Shown here piece after piece: positions 17,174 through 27,768 of a stretch of 63,506 bases of DNA. Both the position numbers and the translations under genes were made by a program. Below the pieces are notes generated by a model. That model had not been told where the DNA came from. It worked only from the letters and a program-made list of their open reading frames with translations, and ran no database searches. The DNA is from an uncultured Porphyromonadaceae bacterium (GTDB lineage Bacteria > Bacteroidota > Bacteroidia > Bacteroidales > Muribaculaceae): contig CAMWUJ010000006.1 in assembly GCA_947177405.1 (NCBI GenBank), forward strand, positions 1 through 63,506, written 5' to 3'. Position 1 is the stretch's first letter. Every line of letters starts with the position of its first letter.

Positions 17174-17590
17174 TTATTCCACCACACCGTTCACAAAGAG
17201 AACTACCCGAGGATTGCCGGCATTGCTCCGAATCCTGAGTGCTTTTCGGAAAGGTCCCGGAGAACGTTTCGTGCCGTTGAAAAGGATGCGGATTTCCCCG
17301 GTCTCGCCCGGATCCACGGGGTCGGTGGTATAGGAGGGGGTGGTGCAACCACATTCCGAAAAAATCGAAAGTATCTGCAGGGGGGCATCTCCATCGTTGC
17401 GGAAATTCATCACCCTCTCCGTTATCTCCTCACGCTTGACAGTACCCAAATCTATCGAGCAGGAATCAAGAGTCAGATAACCTTTCTCCGCTTGACCTGC
17501 TGCCGGGCCTTCTGCCGGCCCGGCGAAAGAACCGGATACCGGAAGAAGGATTGCAAGCAGCATCATTATAGATTCCAAAACGATTTTCAT
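17174..17590 (-). CDS. DUF1573 domain protein at the end of the fimbrial operon
   Basis: A 138-residue exported protein. A signal peptide (1-24, ending SGSFA) is followed by a DUF1573 (ASH/HYDIN-like beta-sandwich) domain with the family pattern D-L-G-T-V-K-R-E-E, FRNDGDAPLQI and S-E-C-G-C-T-T-P. The start ATG overlaps the stop of the upstream giant gene (ATGA), so translation is probably coupled. Such proteins are periplasmic or surface-exposed; the function in fimbrial operons is not established. Confidence 0.82.
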   Translation of the reverse strand: MKIVLESIMMLLAILLPVSGSFAGPAEGPAAGQAEKGYLTLDSCSIDLGTVKREEITERVMNFRNDGDAPLQILSIFSECGCTTPSYTTDPVDPGETGEIRILFNGTKRSPGPFRKALRIRSNAGNPRVVLFVNGVVE

Positions 17591-20500
17591 AGTCTGATCT
17601 TGACAGTCATCTCCTCATTCATATTCATCATCTTCACCACGAATACACCTTTGTCGAGAGGAATCGATGCGGTGTCGGAGCTTACAGCGACATTAGCAAT
17701 CACTCGTCCCAATAGATCGCAGACTCTCACTTTGAGATCGCCTGTTGAGGCGGTGTCGGTCACAGTGAGAATATTGTCATCAGCCGACCATTTGAGTCCG
17801 TTGAAGGATGCATTGTCATCAAGACCGGCTGTAAGGAAGAAACGTCCGTTCACGCTTCCCTTCACTTTCAGATCACCCACTTCAGAAAGAGGAGTGACAC
17901 TCTTGTCGGAGGAGTCGAACAGGAGAAGGTCGTTGAAATTTTCCATTCCTTCGAAACGTATCACTGTCTCTGCGTCGTCATCAGCTATCACACCGATTTC
18001 CACCCCTTCGACATTCTCGCAGAAATTGATGCTCATTGCCTTGCCGTGTTTAGCGGTAAAGACAGTGGAGGGAATATCAAGGTCGCGCTGGTCGATAGCC
18101 TCTACGCAGGACTCATCAGAAGCGTCGATACCGGTCACAAGGATAGCAGTCGAAGTGGACTTGCCGTCGGTGACAGCGGAGATCTTCAATGCAGGTGAGC
18201 TTGTCTCGCCACGGGTTACCTCGTTGAGGATAACACCTGAACCGGCGTTATAACGGCGCATCATGCTTTCGTCATATTTCAATGAAAGCGTTGTGGCATC
18301 GATATTCGGTTTTGCCTCCACGAAGAATCCCTGCATGGGAGCCACTACGGAGCAATCCTCCGGCGAATCGGTTGCCGGATAGGCAGCATAGGATTGACCC
18401 TCGGCCCAAGTCACGGCAATCTGACCGTCTTTGGTGATGATCCAATACTTCTTCTCCAGTTTATCGGAATTCTTATCAAGGAATTTCTCGATATCCATAT
18501 AGGTCATGAAAGGATTTCCCACGAGGAAATATTTTCCTGACATATTGGAGACTTCCATAGGATTCTCATCGCTGTTGGTGATGTTGAGACGATAAGCGTT
18601 ATCCTTCGTCAATACATCGGTATGATTGCCGGTGGCTTTTTCCGATGTGTAATAGTCATATCGGGTATCTGCTTTCGGGAGACGGAAAAGCACCTTGTCG
18701 TTATCCTTGACATCGATAGCTTTGGAAACGTCCGTCTTTATCGAGAAGGCATTCCCATTGCCATAATTCTCTTTCACGTCATTATATGCGTGGCTCCAGA
18801 AAGTCTTGACTGCGGCATTGTGCGAACCATTCTTATTTAGCTCATATACCTTAGCCTCGCTCTTGTCCCAGCTTCTCTGATATACGGCGGGAGCGAAGCG
18901 GTCGTTAAGCGTCGGGTCGAAATTGATCTCGGTGAAAATCTCGGTTTCCTGACGTGCTTTTTGCGTGGGAAGATAGAAATCGCCGGCATATATATCCTGA
19001 AGAGGAGTCGAGAGGATATACCAGCGGGAGTGGTCGATCTCCACATCTACCCAGGCCTTTTCATAATTAAGCGCCTGCTGATTCATGATAGTTGCACCGG
19101 GGAGGAAGTGGATCTCTCGACAGTTGTTGGCAACCCAGGGACGACAGTAAATCTTCTTCACGTTTCCGTCGGCATTATATGCTGTCATGTCATACTGGAT
19201 AAGCGCTGTCGGATCTCCGATGTTTCCGGAGGTCTCACTTTCTTCGGCGGTCGGTTTACGTGTCGGGTCGGCAGTCCAGAGATGTTTCTTTTCCTGGTTG
19301 TACTCATCGTTCACCTCAGTTATCACTTTTGCCGGGATATAGAGCCAAGGGTTCTCTCCTGAGATCTCGACATCTTCGCTGTTGTCGGCAGAGGAAACGT
19401 CAGGCTTGGCGATCACCACTCGGGTGAAGTCGAGAGGAGCATAACCGATCCTATTCGACTGATCCTTGTCGGTGAATCGGGAGTCGTTGCCGTTTGCATC
19501 ACTCTTGCTGATATCCTCGGTGGAGAGGCGGCTCCAGTTAGCGTCATTATCCCAGCTGAGATTCTTGTCGCCGGTCCATTTCAGATATTGGGGCACCACC
19601 TTAATGGTGAACATATCCTGACCGTTGCAGATAGTTGCCGCATCGGCATCGATACCCTCGTCGTGGTTCTCCTCAAACTGATAGCGCATTCTGTAGTAAT
19701 AGCCCTCTTTGAAATTGAAGCTATTGTCGAAATCCGCCACGAAGTATCTTCTTGAATCCGGACTGGATGACGCACCATCCACAGAGTAAGCGTTAAACTC
19801 CTTTATCTCGCCCACCCAGAGAAGATATCCTGTCTCCTGTTTTGAATCGGTAAGGGTTCCGAGATTTCGGTAAGCGGGGTCGTTTGTCTGGGAAAGAAGT
19901 ATGCAACCTGTTTTGGTCAATTTATTATTGTTAATGAGGGTTTCCTCTTCCACAAGCTTGAATGTTCTTGCCCGGCCGTCAGTGGAAGCCACAACACGCA
20001 AAGGCATATCCAGATCCTTCTTAGCCACATTCATGGATGATGATGCCACATCAGAGGTATCGAGGATCTGATTGAGTCCGAGACGCAGAGGCACATCATA
20101 TAAGTCCGCCGGATAGTTTATGTCGGGAGCTGTAAGACCGTGAAGAATCACGGGAGTGCTGTTTTCGATTGAGATGCCGATTTCAGTAGGCGCGCTGCAT
20201 ACAGCCACACCTTCGCCGGATGTGAATTCTCCCTGACTGTCGGTCCAGTAAAGGTCGATGATGGGGATAGCCACAAAGTAAGTCTTGGCGGAAGATTTAT
20301 CTTCAAGGTTCACAGGAGGCACCACAAAAGAAGCCTGATGCAACACAAGTTTGGGAAGACCGGTCTCGCCGGCTGAAGATGCGATATCGATAATATCAAG
20401 CATCCACTGTTCGAGTTTCTTTCCATCTGATGCAACCTGATTGTCAATCTTAATCCCTGTGGTGGATTCAGCATCGGGATAGATGTCGCGGAAAACTTTA

Positions 20501-23500
20501 AGGGCACTCTGAAGATTCTTGGTGTCGGTCTCCTTGGTGTAGTCGTGAACCACCTCCATTGAAGCCGGGTAGTTCTTGAATCGGTAATTCTCAAAATCAT
20601 TGAGAGTGCCGTCAAACCAGTCGAAATAAGCATTCTTCATCACGGTCACCTTTTCATTATCCTTTAGCTCGGTGCTGAGCACATTGAGCTGCACCACCGG
20701 CATCTGGTTCTCGCAGACTTCGAGCGCGTTGAATTCAGGCATAACCACACCGTCAATCTTTATCTCGAGTGCCGGGGTCACAGTCATAAGGCAATAGTAG
20801 GAACAATCTTCCCCTAAATCAAAGAAATTCGCGGGGGTAAAGGGATCAGGCACATTCCCTTCGGTAGCACTTCCTTCCTCGGGAAGATACGATCTGAACA
20901 CTACATAATATTCCTTACCAACCTTAAACTTACCGTTGGCATCGGTTTCGAAAACAATCATTCTGTCGCCGGCTTCGTTGGTGAGACTGTATGCTTTGTT
21001 CTTATCTATGTTGTTGAGTCTGTTTCCGTTCTCATCAACATAGGATGGATTTACTGAGAATTTATTATTGAAATCGATTTTTCTTATGATGGCATCCTCC
21101 ATAGAGTGGTCATCATCAAACTTATCCTTATCCACCACTGCATAATAGAGATCGAGCTGTTTATTGGAAGTGTATCCTTCAGCTTGTCCCAACTTCTCAA
21201 GCAGAGTTTCGAAAGAAGTCTGGATTGTGAGGGGGAGCACTTCTCCATCGCAGTAATAACCGTCGGGAGTGGCCTCTGCAGAGGATGGCACCACGTAAGC
21301 GCGGATATCATCGATGGCATAGTCGGCACCCTCGGAACTCTCACCGTTGTGGGCAAGTTCAAGCTCGAAATGATCCACATCGGAGAAAGTCTTGGTATCA
21401 TTGAAGAATTCCGACATGCGGGGGATGAAGGAATAATATACGTTACACCATTGTCCTAATTTGGAGTCAGGAATATATCCTGTAATAAAATTATGAAGTG
21501 TCACTCTCTCATTGGTTTCTTTCATTACCGCCACAAAGTTGAAAGAGATATTTGCAGCCTCATCGGGAGCATCGGGCATCTTGGTAAGCTCCGCCACCCA
21601 GGCAGAGACAATCACGCGGCTTCCCGGACAAGGGAGATCGACGTCGATACGGGCTGACACACCGGGATCGGAGGCGGCATTCACATAATAGAAATACCCC
21701 TGCTCCTGTTTGATATTCTTATTCGACTGTCTCATTCGCTTGGTCTTATAATAGAGACGGTCATAAAGGCCGTTTCCATCGCCTTCATTATTACCGTCCC
21801 ATCTGTCGGCACTCGCATGATAAGGAACATTCTCGGTATGTGTGGCCAGCATATACATGCTGTAGTTGTAACGGTAATTATAACCGTAGCTATAGGTGGA
21901 TCTCTCCCATGCTATAGGCCATTTGTAGAATGAATGTTGCATCCGGGAGGAGCTGTCATAGGCGGATTTGCCTGCATAAACCACAAGGTTGTCTTTTTCT
22001 CTTCCCTCGGGCCAATACCAGCCCTCTTCCCGGGGCACTCCATTGCCAAATGTAGGCACGGTATATGAGATGAATTTGTTTCTCAGCGTTTCATCGGAGA
22101 GTTTATTTATCTCGAAATAGTTGTCGAAATCGATCTTGAACTGAGTGTCGCCATATTTTTCCTTGAGATATTCATCCTGCGCATGGCGGAATTTTCTATC
22201 TTCGCTGTAAAGTTCAGCCTCTGTGAGTAGAGATGCCGAGCTTGAATCAACGAACCGGATGTCGTATTGCATCAGAATCATATCTCCCGTGCCGGTATTG
22301 ATAAGATTACCGTTCAGATCTTCGGCGAGCACCTGAACAAGGAAATGTCCTTTCCCCGGCGCATCCTTTTTCAACATCATATCGTATGCATACTGATTGT
22401 CGCTTTCCGCATAGTCGCCTGCGGGTCGAGAACGGCGCATTCTGATATTTGTCCAGAAATAGAAACCCTGTTGGCCATCGAGCAGTGTGCGTGTGTCGCC
22501 GTCAAGAACTCGAATCCTGTATCTCCGGATACGTTCATATTTTCCGGTGCCGGGATTGATATAGTAGTAGTTTGTCACTCCTCTTTGTCCATCTCCGGTG
22601 GGTAGAGGAGAATCAAGACGGATCTGGAATTTAGTGCCGGTCATCGCTGTTACGCGGTGCTGATTCTTACGGGCATAATCGCTGTTGCTGTTCTGCAGCT
22701 CCTCCGTCTGCTGACGGGCATCACGGATACGGAAGATATGACGGAAAGCGATAAGAGGCTCAACCACTTCCATGTTGTCAACATCGATATGTTTCTCATC
22801 GGGATAGAATGTCTGGCTGAAGTCGGCAGCGATCACATATTCCTTATTCTCATCCCATTCGTTTTCAATGGTCTCGGGGAAATAGAACACTGCGGATGTG
22901 CCGGCCTTGCGTCTGCGTTGATCGTCGTCATTTTCATTAGTGATGTCTCCATACCAAGGACGTCGATTCTGATTTCTTTCGTTTATAAGATCTCCACCGA
23001 TGTTCACTTTGCCGATGTTGGAATCGATCTTGTCAAACCACCCGTCGGTAATATTATCAATTTCATCAGGATTAAAAGATAACCAAGTGGGTTCTGGATA
23101 TTCCTCCCGAATAATATTTCCATAACAATTTGTGAAGTAAAACTTCGTGCTGCCGGTATTTTCAGTATATATCCCGGTATTGTCATCCTTCACCGGGTCA
23201 TCACCAAGGAAATGACGCACATAAGCTTCTCTACCTAAGTTCTCCATTCCTTCGATTTCGCAGTTGACCACAATATTTTTGAAATAAGAAGGAGTCGAAG
23301 CTGCTGATGTCATTAACCAACCACAAATGGCAGTATTCTTTTTATACTTTTGATCTTCGGGAGTATTTACGGGATTGCCTATTCTGCCACCGATGTAAAC
23401 ATTCTCAATGGTCAGATGATTATCGACTTCATTAGGAGAACGACCAAGAATACCACTGACAAAATTCTCTTCTCCATCATTTTTTTTACCTGTGATGGAG

Positions 23501-24531
23501 CAATTATCTTTAATTGTCAGATTCTTTACAGTCAATCCGCCTCCGTAATGGAAGCCTACTAATCCGACTTGAGTATTACCACTGATATTGCAATTATCGA
23601 AAACAAGATTATAAAGAGCTGCCCCATCACCGGCATATCTTATAAGACCGATACAATCATCATTTGAAGAAATTGTCATATTCGAGATAGTATAGCAATT
23701 ACCATCAATAACACCTATGAAAGGACGATTCTCCGAACCTAATAATTCGATGTTCTTACCGGTGAAGTCAAGATTTCCTACAATTACTATATTCCCTTTT
23801 CCATCATTATTGTTGATTGCAACAACAGCATTGTTATATTCATCTGCGTTGGAAACCTTATAAGTCGAAGCTAATCCAGGAATATCATTTCTTCCTCCAT
23901 CGCTCATATAAATCCCGCCGTAGAAGCCGTAATCGGAAATCTGTATATATTGACGGTCGTAAGGGAAATCGAGAAGGTCGTAAGATTTTCCTGTCTCTTC
24001 TGATTTATGGATTACACGACCTCCCGTTTTATAATCATACCAATGGGAGAAAGTTTCGAGGAAGTCGGTAGTGGAGACGATGGGTGCGTTTTCTCCGACT
24101 TTCCTATATTCTTCCAGGCCATAATAAGGATAGAGGGATATGGCGTCTCCGGGTCTGGCATATATAATATGCTCCACAATGTGGGTAGGCTGGCGTTGCT
24201 GACCGGCTTCAAGTTCCCCGCCTTCAATGAAATCGAAGGATGGGAGTGTGACTCCGGCATCGCTGATTTTGGCAGCATCGCTTTCGGTGGGAAATTCCCA
24301 TTGGTCTGGATCCTGCCTGTTTTCAGGAATCCAGGGAATACGGTTGGGAGCCAGATCCTTCATGCCCCTTGTATTTTTGAACTTATAATTGTGAAGATTC
24401 TTCAGATATTGATCAGGAAGGTTATCGGATTCATGAAATGTCACATCCGAAGTCTCCTCAGCAAAGGCGCAAGGCGCTATAAGTGCCAGCGACCCTGCAA
24501 TTATAAGGCTATGTAAGATATCGGTTTTCAT
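17587..24531 (-). CDS. giant secreted protein (2314 aa) of the fimbrial operon with sorting tail
   Basis: A signal peptide (1-24, CAFA|E) opens the protein. Residues about 230-470 contain beta-helix-like repeats (VIDGNCYTISNMTI, IRYAGDGAALYNLVFDNC, LVGFHYGGGLTVKNLTI) that resemble GLUG/pectate-lyase-type solenoids. The middle is a chain of apparent beta-sandwich modules with no clear enzyme motif. The end (about 2240-2314) reads V-R-V-C-D-L-L-G-R-V-I then IPLDKGVFVVKM, a type A type IX sorting domain. It follows the accessory fimbrial lipoprotein gene by 13 bases and is coupled to the DUF1573 gene. Position suggests an adhesin or fimbria-associated surface protein. A tip adhesin delivered separately by the type IX system is one reading; a simple co-regulated surface protein is another. 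Confidence 0.8.
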   Translation of the reverse strand: MKTDILHSLIIAGSLALIAPCAFAEETSDVTFHESDNLPDQYLKNLHNYKFKNTRGMKDLAPNRIPWIPENRQDPDQWEFPTESDAAKISDAGVTLPSFDFIEGGELEAGQQRQPTHIVEHIIYARPGDAISLYPYYGLEEYRKVGENAPIVSTTDFLETFSHWYDYKTGGRVIHKSEETGKSYDLLDFPYDRQYIQISDYGFYGGIYMSDGGRNDIPGLASTYKVSNADEYNNAVVAINNNDGKGNIVIVGNLDFTGKNIELLGSENRPFIGVIDGNCYTISNMTISSNDDCIGLIRYAGDGAALYNLVFDNCNISGNTQVGLVGFHYGGGLTVKNLTIKDNCSITGKKNDGEENFVSGILGRSPNEVDNHLTIENVYIGGRIGNPVNTPEDQKYKKNTAICGWLMTSAASTPSYFKNIVVNCEIEGMENLGREAYVRHFLGDDPVKDDNTGIYTENTGSTKFYFTNCYGNIIREEYPEPTWLSFNPDEIDNITDGWFDKIDSNIGKVNIGGDLINERNQNRRPWYGDITNENDDDQRRRKAGTSAVFYFPETIENEWDENKEYVIAADFSQTFYPDEKHIDVDNMEVVEPLIAFRHIFRIRDARQQTEELQNSNSDYARKNQHRVTAMTGTKFQIRLDSPLPTGDGQRGVTNYYYINPGTGKYERIRRYRIRVLDGDTRTLLDGQQGFYFWTNIRMRRSRPAGDYAESDNQYAYDMMLKKDAPGKGHFLVQVLAEDLNGNLINTGTGDMILMQYDIRFVDSSSASLLTEAELYSEDRKFRHAQDEYLKEKYGDTQFKIDFDNYFEINKLSDETLRNKFISYTVPTFGNGVPREEGWYWPEGREKDNLVVYAGKSAYDSSSRMQHSFYKWPIAWERSTYSYGYNYRYNYSMYMLATHTENVPYHASADRWDGNNEGDGNGLYDRLYYKTKRMRQSNKNIKQEQGYFYYVNAASDPGVSARIDVDLPCPGSRVIVSAWVAELTKMPDAPDEAANISFNFVAVMKETNERVTLHNFITGYIPDSKLGQWCNVYYSFIPRMSEFFNDTKTFSDVDHFELELAHNGESSEGADYAIDDIRAYVVPSSAEATPDGYYCDGEVLPLTIQTSFETLLEKLGQAEGYTSNKQLDLYYAVVDKDKFDDDHSMEDAIIRKIDFNNKFSVNPSYVDENGNRLNNIDKNKAYSLTNEAGDRMIVFETDANGKFKVGKEYYVVFRSYLPEEGSATEGNVPDPFTPANFFDLGEDCSYYCLMTVTPALEIKIDGVVMPEFNALEVCENQMPVVQLNVLSTELKDNEKVTVMKNAYFDWFDGTLNDFENYRFKNYPASMEVVHDYTKETDTKNLQSALKVFRDIYPDAESTTGIKIDNQVASDGKKLEQWMLDIIDIASSAGETGLPKLVLHQASFVVPPVNLEDKSSAKTYFVAIPIIDLYWTDSQGEFTSGEGVAVCSAPTEIGISIENSTPVILHGLTAPDINYPADLYDVPLRLGLNQILDTSDVASSSMNVAKKDLDMPLRVVASTDGRARTFKLVEEETLINNNKLTKTGCILLSQTNDPAYRNLGTLTDSKQETGYLLWVGEIKEFNAYSVDGASSSPDSRRYFVADFDNSFNFKEGYYYRMRYQFEENHDEGIDADAATICNGQDMFTIKVVPQYLKWTGDKNLSWDNDANWSRLSTEDISKSDANGNDSRFTDKDQSNRIGYAPLDFTRVVIAKPDVSSADNSEDVEISGENPWLYIPAKVITEVNDEYNQEKKHLWTADPTRKPTAEESETSGNIGDPTALIQYDMTAYNADGNVKKIYCRPWVANNCREIHFLPGATIMNQQALNYEKAWVDVEIDHSRWYILSTPLQDIYAGDFYLPTQKARQETEIFTEINFDPTLNDRFAPAVYQRSWDKSEAKVYELNKNGSHNAAVKTFWSHAYNDVKENYGNGNAFSIKTDVSKAIDVKDNDKVLFRLPKADTRYDYYTSEKATGNHTDVLTKDNAYRLNITNSDENPMEVSNMSGKYFLVGNPFMTYMDIEKFLDKNSDKLEKKYWIITKDGQIAVTWAEGQSYAAYPATDSPEDCSVVAPMQGFFVEAKPNIDATTLSLKYDESMMRRYNAGSGVILNEVTRGETSSPALKISAVTDGKSTSTAILVTGIDASDESCVEAIDQRDLDIPSTVFTAKHGKAMSINFCENVEGVEIGVIADDDAETVIRFEGMENFNDLLLFDSSDKSVTPLSEVGDLKVKGSVNGRFFLTAGLDDNASFNGLKWSADDNILTVTDTASTGDLKVRVCDLLGRVIANVAVSSDTASIPLDKGVFVVKMMNMNEEMTVKIRL

Positions 24532-24544
24532 ATATGTCGGCTGC

Positions 24545-25993
24545 TTATTTTATGATATAGATTTTGCGGGTGTAGGTATTGATGGCTTTGGCGCCTGTAT
24601 CATAATATGGTTTGTCATATACCTTCACCGTCAGTTTCAAAGAAGCTTTTCCTTTTTTATCTTTTCCCAGAGTTCCGGTCACTTCCTGCGGGAGTGATGT
24701 CGAATAGGAGGTGAGTGTCGGGGCAACGGAGAATATGGAATTTGGGTCGGTCACATCGCTCAATTCCATACGGTAGTGAGCAGCGTCGAGATGACGACCG
24801 GTGGTCTTGTCGGTGACATGAGCCACGATTGCGAAATCCCCTTCTGTCTCGAATGTGAATATCTGCGAACCATCCGGATCGGTAGAGCTCATCGCTGCCG
24901 GATAACCACCGATGGGGGGATAGAACACCGCATCCACGTCGATATCATATCTCGACAACTCCACAGGAATAATGATCCAGTCGTTGCGGTTGATATAGGC
25001 GAGGATATCGGAGGTGATATTATATTGCTGATATTCGATCACGCCGGCATTCTCACTATTGGTATGTGTCACTTTCATCCCGATTGTGAAAGCCTTGTCA
25101 TTCTCCCTGCCGGAGATTGATTCCTTGATAAAGAAGCTCTTTGTCTCCTCTTTACCTTTTTTGAGGGAGAAATCTGTGAATGTGAATGTCTTGGCAGTAT
25201 ATTTTGCTCCATCAAGAGGAGTATAGGCAGAGTTTCCGAGATGGGAATAACTGATTCCGGTAGATCCTTTGGGGAAGAGGGAGATGGAGGAGGAGGTCAC
25301 GGGGTCGATGCTGATCTCATTGACGGTGATATCATCTTCCGAAGTATTCTTGAAAAGGAACTCCACTTTAGCCGCCATACGCGCCACCTCTATGTTAAAG
25401 TTCTCCTCATTGATGTTTCTCACCTTGACCCCCTTCTTGAATCCCGACATAGGGAGAGGAGTGGAGCTGTCAATGCCATCGAAGGAGGCAGACCATTCAG
25501 CTGAATCGATGGTGGAGGTATTGATAGTTTTCCCTTCTTCAAAAGATATTCCTTCCTGTGAATCTTTTTTGGTGGCATCCATGAGCGTTTGAGCGTCCAA
25601 GTTGGCGAACGCATATATATCATACGTTCCGGAAGGGATCGTGCATTTGAAGCGCTCGGCCTCCACCGCTCCGGCAGCAGATGATATTCCTGTTTCGGTG
25701 TCGGTGCGGTCGAGTATTTTCACCACTTTTCCGCTTTTATCGACAAATACCATCCACCAGGATTTGATTTTCTCATATTCAGAGGCCGGGTCGGCAACTA
25801 AGGCATCTCCGGAGATGGAAGTGGCATCGCTTCGCATCGCCTCTATTGAAATACTGACCTCCGTGGGAATCCCTTGGTCGAAATCAGTCTGATCATATAC
25901 AGGGTTCTCATTAGAACAACCGCAGAGCACAATCGTGCCTGCGGATATAAGAGAGGCCGTTAAGAACGGGGATATGAAGGATTTTAACATCAT
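24545..25993 (-). CDS. accessory fimbrial lipoprotein (fimbrillin-like)
   Basis: A 482-residue lipoprotein. The start at 25993 puts the lipobox V-L-C-G-C about 25 residues in, where a lipoprotein signal needs it; the longer frame begins with GTG and overlaps the upstream gene. Beta-rich domains follow, with K-T-I-N-T-S-T-I-D and RNINEENFNIEVARMAAKVEF, the latter resembling the second-domain start of Mfa/FimA-type fimbrillins. It is the fourth gene of the operon, 14 bases after the gene before it. It probably is a minor or tip pilin polymerised by strand exchange after N-terminal processing. Confidence 0.75.
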   Translation of the reverse strand: MMLKSFISPFLTASLISAGTIVLCGCSNENPVYDQTDFDQGIPTEVSISIEAMRSDATSISGDALVADPASEYEKIKSWWMVFVDKSGKVVKILDRTDTETGISSAAGAVEAERFKCTIPSGTYDIYAFANLDAQTLMDATKKDSQEGISFEEGKTINTSTIDSAEWSASFDGIDSSTPLPMSGFKKGVKVRNINEENFNIEVARMAAKVEFLFKNTSEDDITVNEISIDPVTSSSISLFPKGSTGISYSHLGNSAYTPLDGAKYTAKTFTFTDFSLKKGKEETKSFFIKESISGRENDKAFTIGMKVTHTNSENAGVIEYQQYNITSDILAYINRNDWIIIPVELSRYDIDVDAVFYPPIGGYPAAMSSTDPDGSQIFTFETEGDFAIVAHVTDKTTGRHLDAAHYRMELSDVTDPNSIFSVAPTLTSYSTSLPQEVTGTLGKDKKGKASLKLTVKVYDKPYYDTGAKAINTYTRKIYIIK

Positions 25994-26007
25994 ATACAAA
26001 ATAGAAT

Positions 26008-27720
26008 TTAAAATTGCAGTGGGTTGTTCTCTTTGCGTTGGTTCCACTTTCTTACGAATATGCGGCTCATCATCGTGTCGGGCTCGCGCATTGTGGGAAC
26101 GGGATCGCCCGGGCCCGAGAAAGTGATTGCCACACGGTAGATATTATTTCTCACTATGGCATATTCCATTGGATAGTCCTGCTGCGGGTCGGCATTATCA
26201 AGATTGAAATGACGCAGCCACAGGTTGTAATAGCACACACCATCCTTGAATTCGGTGATAGTAGCCAAATCGGCAGGATTCTTTTTTGCATAATCTTCCG
26301 CCTCTTCCTTGGTGTGGAAATAGATAGCCTCGGAATCATCTACGGCATCTACTCCGGCAGTGGGCAGATAGCGATAGAAAGTCTTGTCGGCCAATTTATT
26401 CCATGTCTCATCATTCAAGATTTCATTGACATAGCCGTCGTTCCCCTCCCTGCACCATTGCCCGGGCTGGAACAATGCACGGAATGAGATTCCCGTAATG
26501 AAGTGCGAATCAAAGCTTTCGGGAGCAAGAATATTCTCATCAGCATAAGATATTATCGTCATCTTATCGCAGCTTCCGAATGTAGCGTCCTCCGGAGTGG
26601 GAAGTGTTCCTGAATAATATGTGCTGAATTTTCCGGTTTCCGCATTGGTTATGGCAGTCTTTACACTTGCCGCTGAAGATGATCCATACCAATCGGAGGG
26701 AACGGATGTGGTTGAGATCTTGGTTAGAGTGGTAGGCTCGATCACATAATTTGATGGAATCGAGGAGGCGTCGGTCGCTTGCACTCCGCCCCATTTGATG
26801 GTTCCGAGACCGGCTTCTGTCCATGCCGATGGGATGGCTGCGGTGGTCTTGGTCAGGAGGTAGGAGGGTTTGGCCATGACGTTCACAGGAAGGATATTGG
26901 TGATATGCACCTTGTTGCCGGATTCGGAGACGGTGTAGATCAGCTCATCGTCGGCTATATTTCCGGTCTTATACATCAGGTCGATTCTGCCGCAAAGCCG
27001 CTGCACGGTGGCTTCCCCTTTCCATTTCTTCCCTTCCCAGGTGTTTTCGGGGTAAGCATCAGGGTCGTTATTTACCACCAGCCGGTTGCTGCCCACCTTC
27101 CTGTTTTCTCCATTGATTTTGATTATACCGGCGGCATCGGCATCGTAGGCCGTGGTCATCACAAATCTCTCATCATTGGCGTGGGAGGAGGATAGCTGCA
27201 TTTCTCTGAGCGCCTTGAGGTCGGACACCTCTCCGGAAAGATCCTTCCCGGCATTAAGCACGGCAATGAAGGATATATCGTCACCTGTAGATGAGGGGAG
27301 AAGCCCATCGGCTGACAGGGAGGTTTGAGAGGTCTTTATCTTTATTGTGACAGATTTCTCAAACTTGTCAGACGCACCGGAAGTCTGTGCTTTCGAAAGG
27401 TCGGGCACATATACATCCGTCACGCTTATAGCCTGAGGATTCCCCGGATTGAGGCTTGAGGCCTTGAAGAAGAAAATATTGGCATCGTAGATTGTGTTCT
27501 CCTTCTCCAGACCATATTCCCTTCCGTTTCCATCCTCGCCACCCACAGGGTTGGCACGGGTGACCGGAACGTTACTATCGATAGGGATTCTGAGAGTCAG
27601 AGTGATCTCGCCATCCTCAGAGTCAAGCATGGGATCGGGTATTGCGTGGTCGGAACAGGCTGCCAGAAGAGCCAAGAAGAGGGGGTAGGCGAATATATGT
27701 TTATTTATAGAAATTTTCAT
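26008..27720 (-). CDS. fimbrial accessory subunit lipoprotein (Mfa-type)
   Basis: A 570-residue lipoprotein with lipobox LLAAC (C at 22). The beginning of the mature part (ITLTLRIPIDSNVPVTRA...) and the N-T-I-Y-D-A-N-I-F-F-F strand match the N-terminal domain of Mfa1/Mfa4-type fimbrillins; PVTRA offers a trypsin-like cleavage site as in other type V pilins. LCGRIDLMYK in the middle is the usual opening of the second domain. It is the third gene of the operon, 48 bases after the anchor gene, and probably is a minor pilin. Confidence 0.8.
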   Translation of the reverse strand: MKISINKHIFAYPLFLALLAACSDHAIPDPMLDSEDGEITLTLRIPIDSNVPVTRANPVGGEDGNGREYGLEKENTIYDANIFFFKASSLNPGNPQAISVTDVYVPDLSKAQTSGASDKFEKSVTIKIKTSQTSLSADGLLPSSTGDDISFIAVLNAGKDLSGEVSDLKALREMQLSSSHANDERFVMTTAYDADAAGIIKINGENRKVGSNRLVVNNDPDAYPENTWEGKKWKGEATVQRLCGRIDLMYKTGNIADDELIYTVSESGNKVHITNILPVNVMAKPSYLLTKTTAAIPSAWTEAGLGTIKWGGVQATDASSIPSNYVIEPTTLTKISTTSVPSDWYGSSSAASVKTAITNAETGKFSTYYSGTLPTPEDATFGSCDKMTIISYADENILAPESFDSHFITGISFRALFQPGQWCREGNDGYVNEILNDETWNKLADKTFYRYLPTAGVDAVDDSEAIYFHTKEEAEDYAKKNPADLATITEFKDGVCYYNLWLRHFNLDNADPQQDYPMEYAIVRNNIYRVAITFSGPGDPVPTMREPDTMMSRIFVRKWNQRKENNPLQF

Positions 27721-27768
27721 GATAATTCAAATGAGTCGCAAAGTTTCAGATTGATTTATTAGCGTTAC

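Noticed and set aside
26008..26047. Longer N-terminus of the accessory fimbrial lipoprotein
   Set aside because: It would need a GTG start inside the previous gene and would bury the lipoprotein signal about 18 residues from the N-terminus.
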